64,000 nt of DNA from Burhinus oedicnemus (Eukaryota; Chordata; Aves; Charadriiformes; Burhinidae), in assembly GCA_008921705.1 (NCBI GenBank), contig VFFE01009189.1, positions 1,468,822 to 1,532,821 of the forward strand. Reading direction: 5' to 3'. The notes beneath the pieces are model-generated. The model worked only from the letters and a program-made list of their open reading frames with translations, was not told the origin of the DNA and did not search any database. The translations under genes were made by a program, and so were the position numbers. How positions within the stretch are numbered: the stretch's first letter is position 1; the number at the start of each line of letters is the position of its first letter. Positions 37,665 to 48,900 of the stretch are shown here, piece after piece.

Positions 37665-40310
37665 GCCAGTGAGGGGAAAGGGTGTGAGGAGAAAGATCAC
37701 AGAGATGTGGTGGGACACCTCCTGTGACTGGAGTGTAGCAGCAAAGGGATACAGGCTCTTTAGGAAGGTCAGGCAGGGAAGATGAGAGGGGGAGTTGCCC
37801 TTTATGTGTGGGAGCAGCTGGAATGCTTGGAGCTCTGCCTGGGGATGGATGAGAGTTTATGGGTTAGGATTAAGGACAGGACAGGTCAAGCTGACATTAT
37901 AGTGGGTATCTGCTATATACCACCTGACCAGGAAGTGGCTGAGGCCCTCTACAGACAGATAAGAGCAGCCTTCTGTTCGCAGGCCCTGGTCCTCATAGAG
38001 GACTTCAGTCACCCCAATATCTGCTGGTGGGACAACCCAGCAGGACATAAGCAATCCAGGAGGTTCCTGGAGTCCATTGACAACAACTTCCTCCTCCAAG
38101 TGATAGAGGAGCCAATGAGGAAAGGTGCTTTGCTGGACCTTGTACTCACGAACAAGGAGGGACTTGTTGGGGATGTGAAGGTCAAAAGCAGCCTTGGCTA
38201 CAGTGAACATGATATGGTGGAGTTCAACGGTGTAAGGGCGGGGAGAAGAGTGAAAAGCAAGCTCACACCCTGGACTTAAGGAGAGCAGACTGTGGCCTCC
38301 TCAAAAATCTGCTTGGAAGATAAGGGCTAAGGCCCTGGAGGGAAGAAACTCCTAAGAGAGCTGCTTAATATTCAAGGATCACCTCCTCCAAGTTCAAGAG
38401 TGTTCTATCCCAATGAATAAGAAGTCAGACAAAAATGCCAGGAGGCCTTCATGGGTGAACACAAAAAGGAAGCAAGAGGGTGAAAGCAGGGATGGGTAAC
38501 CTAGGCAGAATACAGAAACATTGTCCAAGCATCCAGGGATGAAGTTAGGAAACCTAAACCCCAAATGGAGTTGAATCTGACCAGGGCCATCAAAGACAAC
38601 AAGAAGGACTTTTGTATGTACACAGGTGACAAAAGAGATGACTAGTGAAAATGTGGGCCTTTTGCTCCATGAGACCCGAGACCTGAGTACACAGGACATG
38701 GAAAATGCTGAGGTACTGAATGCCTTCTGTGCCTTAGTCTTTGTTAGCAACAGGCCTTCAGGAACCCCAGTTCCCAGAGAAAAGGGAGAAAGGCCGGAGC
38801 AAGTAAGATGTACACTTGGTGGAAGAGGATCAGGTCAGGGAGTACTTAAGCAACTGGCCATACATAAGTCCATGAGCCCTTATGGGATTCATCCACAAGT
38901 GCTGAGGGAGCTGGCAGATATCATTGTGAGGACACTCTCAATAATCTTTGCTTGATCATGGCAACTGAAGTCTGAAGACTGGAGGAAAGTAAATGTCACT
39001 CCTCTCTTCAAGAAAGGCAAGAAGGAAAACACAGGAAACTGTACCTCGATCCCTGGGAAGGTAATAGAAACCATTTCCAGGCACATTAAGGACAAGAAAA
39101 TCATCCTGAGTAGTCAGCATGGCTGACTGCACCAAGAGGGAATCATGCTTGACCACCTTGATAAACTTCTATGACGAAATGACAGACCTGGTAGATGAGG
39201 GGAGAGCAGTGGATATTGTCTACCTGGGCTTCACTAAGGCTTTTGACACTGTGTCCTGTAAGATCCTCCTAGAGAAGCTATTGGTGTATGAGCTGGATAA
39301 GCGCAGGGGATGGTGATCAGTGGTCTGAAGTCTGATTGGAGGTCAGTAACTAGCAGTTACCTTAGGGGTCAAAACCGGGTCCAGTCCTGTTTAACATCTT
39401 CATTAATGATCTGAATCTGGGGCAGACTGTGCCACCAGCAAGTTTGCTGATGACACCAAACTGGGAGGAGTGGCTGATACGCCGGGGTGTCTTGCTGCCA
39501 GCCACAGAGATGTCGACGAGCTGGAGAAATTGGCCAACAGGAACCTCATGAAGTCCAACAAGGAGAAATATAAAGTGCTGCACCTGGGAAGGAACAATGA
39601 CAGGAGCCAATATATGCTGAAGGCTGCCTAGCTGGAAAAAAGCTTGGCAGAAAAGGCACTGGAAGTCCTCATGGACACCATGTAGAACACGAGCCAGTAA
39701 TGTGCCCTTGCAGCAGAGAAGGCTAATGGTGTCCTGAACGGGGTTAGACAAAGTATTGGTAACAAGTCGAGAGAGGTGATCGTTCCCTTTTAGTCAGCAC
39801 TGGTTCTCCACGCCTGGAGAACTGTGTCCTGTTCTGGGATCCTGCGTACAAGAGAGACATGGACATGCTGGAGAGAGTCCAGCAAAAGGCCAGAAATATA
39901 ATTAAGGGACTGGAGTACCTCTTCTAGGAGGAAAGGCTGAGGGAGCTGAGACTGTTCAGACTGGAGAAGAGAAGGCTCAAGAGAGATCTTATCAATGTGT
40001 ACAAATACCTGAAGGGAGGGTTCAAAGAAGATTGAGCCAGGCTCTTTTCAGTGGTGCCCAGGACCAGAGGCAATGGGCACGAACTGACACACAGGAGGTT
40101 CCCTCTGAACATCAGGAAACACTTTTTTACTGTGAGGGTGACCGAGCACTGTCACAGGTTGCCCAGGGAGGTTGTGGAGTCTGCTTCCTTGGAGATATTC
40201 AAAAGCCATCCAGACATGGTCCTGGGCAGCTGGCTCTAGGATGAACAGGGGGGTTGGACCAAATGACCTCCAGAGGTCCCCCCCCACGTCAATCATTCTG
40301 TAATCCTGTC
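37665..40310 (+). mobile_element. CR1 retrotransposon, longest copy (about 2.65 kb), sense
   Basis: A 5'-truncated CR1 with much of ORF2. The endonuclease part is at 37782-38279 (GGVALYVWEQLE, GICYIPPDQEVAEALY, LLDLVLTNKEGLVGDVKVKS); the catalytic SDH reads SEH. Reverse transcriptase follows: NVTPLFKKGKKENTGN (about 38994), motif A VYLGFTKAFDTVS (in 39119-39316; the usual LD is LG, so the catalytic Asp is lost) and motif C KFADDTKLG at 39440-39466, intact. Stops and frame shifts break the frame. The C-terminal part near 39860 (ERVQQKARNIIKGLEYL) and the 3' end GACCTCCAGAGGTCC belong to a different subfamily from the copies at 51-2141 and 3465-4201. It is not functional. Confidence 0.94.
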
Positions 40311-40340
40311 ATTCACCATTCATCATGTCACCAAGATTTT

Positions 40341-40355
40341 AAAAAAAAAAAAAAA
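40341..40355 (+). repeat. Poly(A) run followed by G-rich tract
   Basis: Fifteen A followed by GGGAGGGGGG, just downstream of the long CR1. CR1 elements normally lack poly(A) tails, so it is probably independent. Confidence 0.8.
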
Positions 40356-41440
40356 GGGAGGGGGGAAATGTAAACAAAGCTTATACATGTACACGCGCAA
40401 GACAGTCTAAGCTTTGGCTCCTAAATGCCAACTTGGGCAACTAACATGAAAATTGATTATCAAAAATTTTGAGTATTCTGTTGCCCTTAGTGACCTGTGG
40501 GCTTCAGCAGGAGCACTTCAGTGATTGCTACAAGGCACACAGGCCTTCAGAAATGACACTGTTCATTCAAATGCCATACTGTTGTGACAAATTTACTTTG
40601 GGGCAGATATTTTTGCAATATTGTTTCCTAAAAGACAAATTCAGCCTCTGTATAAGTGGATGCAACTGCTATAAAGTCCAGTTGCAATCCAAATAGAATC
40701 AGATGTACTTTAATAGTTGAATTCAATCCTGTCCTTTCAGGAGTTTTTTTTTCCTTGTGGATTTGAGGTATGTATAGGAAAAAATGTTGTTATTTAGTGC
40801 TCTGAGATTGACTATGAATCTATGTACTTATATAAGTGTCATCATATATCTTACATATTTATTCAGTAATCCAGTTTCAGAGTTACTCTAGCACAGGTTT
40901 GAGATGCACCCATGCAAGCTCCCACCCAGGCACACAAGCTAAAATTCCTTTAAAAAATGCCTGCCATTCTTCAAAAACCTCCTTTATCACTGTCTGCATT
41001 TTCATATGGTACTTTTATAACACAGTACATCATTCATTTTCTGCTTTCCTTCTGAGCTTTCCAGCAGTGAGGAATTGCACAATGAAAAACAATCATTCAC
41101 TATTATAATGAGCTTCCCAAACTGCCAGGTTTTTGGTGTACATATTCTGCCTTTAGCTGGTCACAGTTTTTGACAGGAACTTGACATTTTCAGTTATCAA
41201 TTGTATCTGTGACTCTGTGGTTGTCTGGATGAAAAAGAATATTTGCTAGCAGTGCATCCTACTAGGAAGATAACCTCCCTCTCCACTGTATCAGCAATGC
41301 TGAAACTTCCTGTTAGCTGCAGACACCTAAATCAAGGCTCCTGTGCTGTAATAGCAATTGCAAAGAGAAAAGGAACATTTCAACTAAATATACCAGAAGC
41401 TGTGCATGGGAAGAGTTTGTGCTTGTTTGCTTCACTAATA

Positions 41441-41456
41441 GAAAAAAAAAAAAAAA
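41441..41456 (+). repeat. Poly(A) run
   Basis: A run of about 15 A in intron 8. Confidence 0.8.
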
Positions 41457-42564
41457 TCAGTCATATTGACTCATACTCACTCATATTGAATTACTTCATG
41501 AATTTGTAGTTCTCTGTGGTGAGCGTGTCTGCACACTGCTCTAGGGACTGCTAAAATGACTTGCCTCTGCATAATTTTTTTTCAAAAAGGAAAATAATAA
41601 AATAGTAAGCGTATGAATCAAGAGGAAGGTTGGCTGTTTCAAGAGTATACAACATTCTTTAATGTATATGAGACCAGGAACCAAAAGCACTCCCCTGCAC
41701 TTCTAGACTCTCATATCACATCACTGCATTGATCTGAACAAGATGTTTCTCCACATCATGAAGGCAGAATCCTATGTGATGGTGAATTTTAGTCTGTGTT
41801 CTATAATAATGTTAGAATTAATATTGGCTGCATAACTGATCTGATCGTTTAGCCATTTTGCATCATACTGCAGTCTTTTTATCCAAGGCACAGACTGTCC
41901 TTTGGCACTGACACTAACACTGGAGCTCTGTCTGGAGCCTGCTTTCCACTAAAATTCCCTTTCTTCTTCTGGTAAGATGGTCAAGGCATTCCTCTGTCCC
42001 AGCTCTTGGTCTCATGAACTCCTAATTAATCAAGGAAGGAGGGAAGGGAGAGTTGCTGCTGACTGGTCCCCAGGTGCTTCTGAAAATGAGCTGTGCCGGC
42101 TTGAATTGCATCTCTTTGATAGGAATCTTTAAAAATCACTGCTGCTGTCTGTGCCTTTCCTGGGAAAAAAAGATCAGTCTCTTAATTCCTTAGGTTCTCA
42201 GCAACATGGAGAGCCCCTGTAGATGGAATTAGAGCACTGTTCTTCTACTGACATGTTTGTGTTCATGTTTTCTGTTTGACATGGAGGTGAGTGCTGTCGG
42301 TGCTGGGTCAGAGGAACAGCCACTGAGCCATTCCCCAGAACCTTGTCAGAGGGTCCACAGACAACCATGATCTAGTTGCAGAAAAGAGAATGGCAAGAAG
42401 AGGAAAAGGGAGGGTGTTTGCCAGTGAGTCACAGGTTAGATATGAGAACAGCTTCAGCTAAAGGATCTATGTCTGGCGTGCTGAAAGGATGGGTGGGAAA
42501 TTGGAATTAGACATCTCCAAGTAAGAATGAGACAAGGGACCACTGTCATGAACCACTTGCCATT

Positions 42565-42685
42565 TCATAGAATCATAGAACCACAGAATCATTTACATTG
42601 GAAAAGACCTTTAAGATCATCGAGTTCAACCATAAATGTAACACTGCCAAGTCCCACTAAACCATGTCCCTAAGTGCCACATCCC
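42565..42685 (-). mobile_element. CR1 3'-end fragment, antisense
   Basis: TCATAGAATCATAGAACCAC, GGAAAAGACCTTTAAGATCA and GTCCCACTAAACCATGTCCC are the reverse of a CR1 3' end. The CAACCATAAATGTAACACTG wording marks a further subfamily. Confidence 0.9.
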
Positions 42686-43723
42686 TGGGCTGTCACAGAA
42701 GAGGATGGTGACTCATGTCGTGTGCCCAGCAGCATTGCTACCAATGCAGAGGGCACAGCTGCAGGCTGCAGCAGTATGCACTACAAAGAGTGATGTCTGT
42801 ATGTAAGGGAAGGCTTCTGATTGCACGCATCCCACTTTTAATTTTTTTTTTTTCTCCATGGGAATACAAGAACGAGTGATTCAAACCTGTTTCTAGAGTA
42901 GAGCCAGCAATGAACAAAGGCAGCTGTTTCACCATAAGGCTGCTCTGGGAAGGGTCGTGGCAGCCTGAATGCAGCCAGGGAGGTGAAAACCTGATTTGTT
43001 CCACCTCCTTGTAGGCACTTACCAGAGATACTTTTAGAGTGAGGTCCCTCTCACCATGCTTTAGAGCCAGTGGGGAAAGCAAGCACTTTTCTAGGAGGGG
43101 TGCTTATCCTGCAGGAGCTGAGTCACTGCCTGGTGGTGCCTGTCTGTCCACTGAGTGTAAAGAAAGCTTTAATAACACGGCTTCTAATGTAGGTACTAAA
43201 GGTCAGTGCCAGCAGTTAAGTGGAACAAACCTGGTGTAAGTCCCTGTGTTGGGGTCTCCTGGGAGGCCCACAATGGAGCAGCAAATTGAGATCAGCCATT
43301 GAACTGCAAAGCTGTCATCCACGTCTTTCACTGCTCCGTCTAAGACCAGAAGATCTGGAGGATTAGTGAATGAAAATTTTCTTGTGGAGAGCAAAAATTC
43401 TTATATCTCGTTTATGCCCCAGGAAGGTTTCAATCTATTGAGAATGGGATTTAACTTGTGCCTCTGGATGAAGTAAGTATTTCAGATCATTCGGGAGCAG
43501 CTGAGTGGCAGTGACACCAGGTCTGACTCTGCAGCAGTGGTGCAAGATGGTATACCCAAAATGTTATATACGTACCACTGTGCACCTGTCTATGACCGTG
43601 ACAGCACTTCCTTTGGTACAAAATTATCTTTGGATCACTCTGGTGTTCTTATAATCATTTCTATTTATAATTATACAGAATGTAGACTTTTCTACTGTAA
43701 ATTATATACATTTTGTTTTGCAG

Positions 43724-43834
43724 GTTGGTTACTGGAACGACATGGATAAATTAGTTTTGATTCAGCATGAACCTACACTTGGAAATGACACTTCGGCCAT
43801 TGAGAATAGAACAGTAGTTGTCACTACAATTTTG
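43724..43834 (+). CDS. GRIA4: GRIA4 exon 9 (end of amino-terminal domain and linker to S1)
   Basis: This 111-base exon has phase 0 at both ends and encodes 37 residues, beginning [20 protein letters not shown] and ending VVVTTIL. The acceptor is ATTTTGTTTTGCAG and the donor is TTG|GTAAGG. It spans the linker between the amino-terminal domain and the first half of the ligand-binding domain. NDT and NRT are two N-glycosylation sequons. IQHEPTLG differs from the mammalian IQDVPTLG as I recall it. If the intron is retained, the frame adds six residues (VRCFFF) and stops at 43853-43855. Confidence 0.97.
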
Positions 43835-44410
43835 GTAAGGTGTTTCTTTTTTTAATGCTTATACTGGTGTGTGACACAATCTCATTTCTAGTTATGGTCT
43901 AATTTAGTGTGCCAGTTCCTAGGTTAGTGGGAGGGTAAGAGTTATATATCTTAATTATCTTGACTGTCATGTCTGTACAGAGTTTTTTTGGTACACATTT
44001 AATATAATGATTCACTTGGAATCAGGTTTTTAAAATTGAGTTGCGGTAGTTTTTTTCCTTTATTCAGTCTTCTCCATTTTTTGCTAAAGTAAGTCTCAGA
44101 AATATAAGTGAATTCTTTCAAGCTCTGATTGATAAATCTTGACTCACAAGAAACTGGAAGAAAAGAAAAACCCAAAACCTCTAAATGACAGAACTGAACA
44201 GGAGGTATAAAATTAGGTGTCTGTAATGCCACTGTCCTTTTTTGTTGATACATTATAAATTCAAAATTGGCATTAGCAAGAGCTAAAATTCTAAGTAGTA
44301 TAGTTCGGTCAGCCAATCAGAACTGGATTATCTAATTTTAACTGTGAATGAAAACGTGAATTTTGTAGATGCATTATAACATATTTCTTAATATGTTTAT
44401 TCAGCATTTC

Positions 44411-44433
44411 AATAAAATTTCCATTTTAATAAA
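44411..44433 (+). promoter_or_regulatory. Two AATAAA hexamers, possible intronic poly(A) signals
   Basis: AATAAA occurs at 44411-44416 and 44428-44433, about 580-600 bases past the exon 9 donor. Such hexamers also occur by chance in AT-rich introns. No transcript evidence is available. Confidence 0.2.
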
Positions 44434-44656
44434 ATCTAAATAGATTTGAGGTTTGTTTTTCCATTGTTATTGGTGTTTTTAAAGAGTGGTTGCAAATGAG
44501 AATGCAGTTGCTTCATTCGTTTACGTTTTTAATACAGTTTTTCAAAACCATTGTTTCTTACAAATCTGTATTTTAAACAAAATACTTAACAATTTTCCCT
44601 CTGAAGTCAGACATGCCCTTTTAAGCTGATGTTTGTCAAAGCCAACTGGCAAAGGG

Positions 44657-44673
44657 TGACCTTTACCTGACCA
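44657..44673 (-). promoter_or_regulatory. DR5-like nuclear-receptor site
   Basis: TGACCT-TTACC-TGACCA is, read on the - strand, two RGGTCA-like half-sites in direct repeat with a 5-base spacer, the arrangement of retinoic-acid response elements. One half-site has a mismatch (TGGTCA). Sequence evidence only. Confidence 0.25.
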
Positions 44674-45027
44674 CTTTTAAGATTTTACATCTCAGTTCAC
44701 TGCCCTTTTCACCTGCTTCATTTAGACAAAATATTTTAACCCTTTAGAATAAGCTGTGTCTCAAATGGGAAGGAATATTCTGTATGTGTTGTTAAGCAAT
44801 AATTTTTCTAAGTTAATACAGAGTTGAAAATAATCCAAAGGAAAGTGTCAATACATTTGGTTACTCAAAAATGCAGTTAGTTACCAGATTTCCAGCCGTG
44901 TGTATCAGCATTTATACATTAAGTATGTGTTAACAAATCTCCTGTTGAAGATTATCATTCCAGGATGCAAACCAACCAAACTACTATACAGGAATTCAGA
45001 ATGTAACTTCTAACCAAATTGTGTAAC

Positions 45028-45107
45028 TTTTTATTTTATTTTATTTTTTTTGCATGGGACATTTAAAATATATGTATCTTTTTCCTAAAAAAAAAAAAAA
45101 AAAAAAA
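45028..45107 (+). repeat. T-rich tract and 21-base poly(A) run
   Basis: TTTTTATTTTATTTTATTTT-like sequence at 45028-45051 faces an A21 run at 45087-45107. They are complementary and could pair in RNA. Confidence 0.85.
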
Positions 45108-45914
45108 GACTTGGTGATGGAAAAAAAAATATACTTCAGTACAGTCCTCCTCTTTTCAGCCTCTGATGAAGAATCCTATTTTAAGAAATTGATCAAGGAA
45201 GAAAAGAGTCCCAAGATGCTGCGAACATTCCTAACTAAGGCTCAAGTATTAACCACCAGTCTAGTAGCATTGAGCTAATTTTTCCATATGGATTACTGTT
45301 CCTCTGACTGGATGACCAGGCACTGAACCACCAGGAAAAGTTCTGTGACTAATCTGAAATGTCTAGAACAGATGACGTTAACCTTCAACTTTGCCAAGCT
45401 GAGAAGAGAACGATGTGAATAACAAGCTTTCAGTCGAAATTTTCCTCTCATACCAATCCTGATATCTTTGACTGAAGCTACCTACCATACATGAATACTG
45501 TAATTTCCATAAATAGCTCCAAGCTTAGGAGAAGCGACTAAAAAATAATAATGAAAAGTAATATAGAAGGTTCCTGTTTGCCAGAAAGGAAAAAAAGGAA
45601 AACAAGAAAGCTTTTAAAATGTTTTATCTTGCCTGTCCTGTTTGCATTGAAGCATTTTGATGTGCATAATAAATGTTATCTTCAAAAGAACTTTTCCAGT
45701 CCCTGTATTGAAAGGACTGGTGGGATCATTTTCAAAACCAAAAAGCTGAATTAATATTCCAAAGCATGCCCTATGTTTATGCAGCATGTCATTTTGGGAT
45801 AAATGCAATTATTTGAAAGCAGCACTGCTTCTTGGCCAAAAGTGTCCCCTTTCAATGTTTCAAAATCACAGTGCAAGAGAAATACATCAGAATTTGGTTT
45901 GAATAAGAATATAT

Positions 45915-45992
45915 GGTGAATTCTGCCTTATCATGCCCATCTCCCATTGTCTCCACTGGGAGCTGCACGCATGATGCTAAAGGCAGATTAGA
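45915..45992 (+). repeat. Ancient amniote palindromic (MITE-like) relic
   Basis: GAATTCTGCCTTATCATGCC, then TCTCCCATTGTCTCCACTGG, then GAGCTGCACGCATGATGCTA and AAGGCAGATTAGAACC. The CTCCCATTG...CACTGGGAG core and the outer TTCTGCC/GGCAGA arms form a decayed palindrome like amniote hairpin repeats. Confidence 0.5.
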
Positions 45993-48900
45993 ACCATCAT
46001 TCTTATTGGCCTGCCAGGGCAATGTATTTAGCATCCACAAGCATATGATCACACACAGAAAGAAAAGATATATTTAACTAGAATAACTTTCAGAATCCTG
46101 TTATTTTGCTCTTCTCTGTATTATAGTCATGTTGCAAATGCCAGACAGAGACTTTTTCACCTCATCATCGCCCTCTTCACATTGAAGGGAAGTTGAACCA
46201 TTGTAGACAACACATATAATTTTGGTTGCATGCATATTTTCCAACATTAAACTGAAATGCTTTTGCAACCAGTGCTGTCAGGCTTTTCAGTCTTCAAAGA
46301 CAGGTGTCGTGGAAGCATAAGAAAAGTTTACTACAAGTTTTCAGCATGGCTTGCTTTAATTTTTGCCTGAAGCCAAATAGCACAACTTGATTTGCCTGCT
46401 GTTTCTTCCGTTTTTATGTGTCTATGCTTACTTAGCTGTAATGTGGCTGTATGGCTATTGCATAGAAGGCGCAGTATAACAAATTAGCTCTGCAATCAAA
46501 GAACTCGCTACAGTGTTTCCTACTTGGCAAAATGTTATGTTCATTTGTAATGTAGTGAGAGCATGTAGAATTTATTTTACAGTTTTGGTTTAGCGCATAG
46601 GCACTCGGCCTATCTCCGATTAGTCATATGGTGAAGGAGCAGCCCAGAGAGAGGTGGCAGCAAGGGCAGCTGGCGCACTTTATCAGCTGCCATGCAGCCC
46701 TGTTTTTCATAGTTCCTGGGAGAGCCCTGTGTGCTGCACCTCATGTGATGCAAAGCCTCCTGCACTTCTGGCCCTCTGGAAAGGACAGATTTTCTACCTG
46801 TGTGCAGAAGCATTCCCTCCAGGGGTGGCTTGGGACCTCTAAGTGCACAGTAGGCTAATTGTATGACTGGAGAAGGGATGACATGTGTAGGCCTCCTCTA
46901 ACACTAAGGTAAAGTGAGTGACTTGTCCAGCTAGGAATAATGATCATCTCTAATTTAGCAAGTTGAGAAATACAGTGACAAGATGTTGAGGTAGAATACA
47001 GGAGGATAGGCTGGGAAGACTACTCCAAACTCTCTAATCCATTTCATGATACAGCCAACTCTGTACCTACTCTGAGATTGCAAAACTTAAAAAAAATCAT
47101 AAAAATCCTTTAGAACCAAAGCTTATTGTACAATGAGCTGTGTCTGCATTGTGGCTTCCAGCTCAATATTTTTATGAGATAGTCTTGGTGTTGGCAGATC
47201 AAACTTCAAGGGCAGGATCCAATTCAAGACTGAGTCACCTAAATGTAGATGACTTTACAAAGGGTATTGATTCAGTTGCCCACCCAGTGACATTTAAGAT
47301 GCTCTAGGATATGCTGTCTACCCCCCATTTCTTAGACTGGCAGGATGACACGTGCCTGGTTTACTCTGTATATGACCACTCCATGTGGATGTCTCAGCTA
47401 CTGTATGTCGTTTCAGGCATGTGGGATGAGTTGTGCCCCAAGTATGTAAGTTTTCATCAAAGTCCACAAAGATTTAGAAACTGATTCAGTGGCCCATAGG
47501 TGGATGCTTATCACTGAGGATATCAGACCTGTCTGTAAAAGGGCAACACAAAGGACCTGCAGAATGGCACTTGGAGGTCAAGCAGATTACCTTAGGGCAT
47601 CTCAGATGACAGATACCTTCATTAGGTGACTGAGAACCACCCTTATTGTTTTGACTGATACACTCTTGATGAAGTCTTACCTCAAAAATTCTAACTATAA
47701 CCTCCTTTGTCATAATAAAAAATATTTTTTCATTAGAACTTTTATTAATTAAATTGTTTAGTAGACTGGAGAAAAAATTGGTTTGTTGCATGACAATAAT
47801 AAAGATTTCAAACCGAATCCTGGACACTTTATTCAGAAAAAAAACCCCAAAACACAAAACCCAAAAGCCTTCCATTGATATCTATGGAAGTTTCTTTCAG
47901 AATAAAGTGTGATAATGTGTGCTACTCCTGTTCTAAAAATGAGACATTTCCTTGCACAAATATTTGTCCTTTCACAAATTATTTTTACAATGTTTAAAGA
48001 TTTTGAAATGAACTTTAGAATAGGAAAGCCAAACATAGATCTGTTTGGTATTTGGGTTAGTTACTTTCTCCAGCTTCCCTTATAGTATGAATTATCAGTT
48101 GTGAGCATTTTACTGTACACATGAATTTGTGGAAATGTGGTGGAATGATTTGTTTACATCTATAAAGGTAATTGTTGCAGACATCAACTTGTATTTACAA
48201 ATGTTAAGTATTGTTATAAAATTGTGAGTTATATAAGTAAAGCTTGCACCATTTCAAATATCTGTTCCGTGCTAGTCATTGATCATTTCAATGTGGACTT
48301 TTCCTTGATTCACTACCCCATAGAATACTATTAAGCAGCTGAAATCTTGCAGTGTTAGACCTCATTCAGCAGTAAGTCAAACCTGTGTTTTACATCAGTA
48401 GGTTAATAGTTTATAGTTCAAAAATGTAGTAAATACAAAGGTGGTGGGGAGAAGTAATATTTTTATTAGACAAGATGCTATAACTGGAAATGGTGAAAAA
48501 GCATGCCTACTGTTTTCAGCTATTTCAGCTGATCTAATAGAAGATATTACCTCTCCATAGATATCTTGCATCTCTTACATCTTTAAACTAGCATGGCTAC
48601 AATAACATTACTACTAATTTAGAAAATGCTATTATAATAGATTATACAGGAAAAATAATCTTTTTTGGTGCCACAGATAGAAAAGAGCATCAAGATATGG
48701 CTGAGTACATGCTATTGATCAATTCAGATATTTCATGACTTTGCAGTGTGACCTTGCAAGTTCATCTGTGTAAGTTGCTTGTTAACAAACCAGTAAAACT
48801 TGCCTTTCAGTGTCCTGATGCTATTATAATAACATCTGCAGACCTCATTAGTTTGAAACACCCCCAAAGTCTGAAATGGACAGAATTTAAAACTAGTGCT

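Noticed and set aside
47180..47300. AGGGCAGGATCCAATTCAAG and GAGTCACCTAAATGTAGATG as a possible ancient repeat
   Set aside because: Only vague resemblance; block order does not fit a known element.
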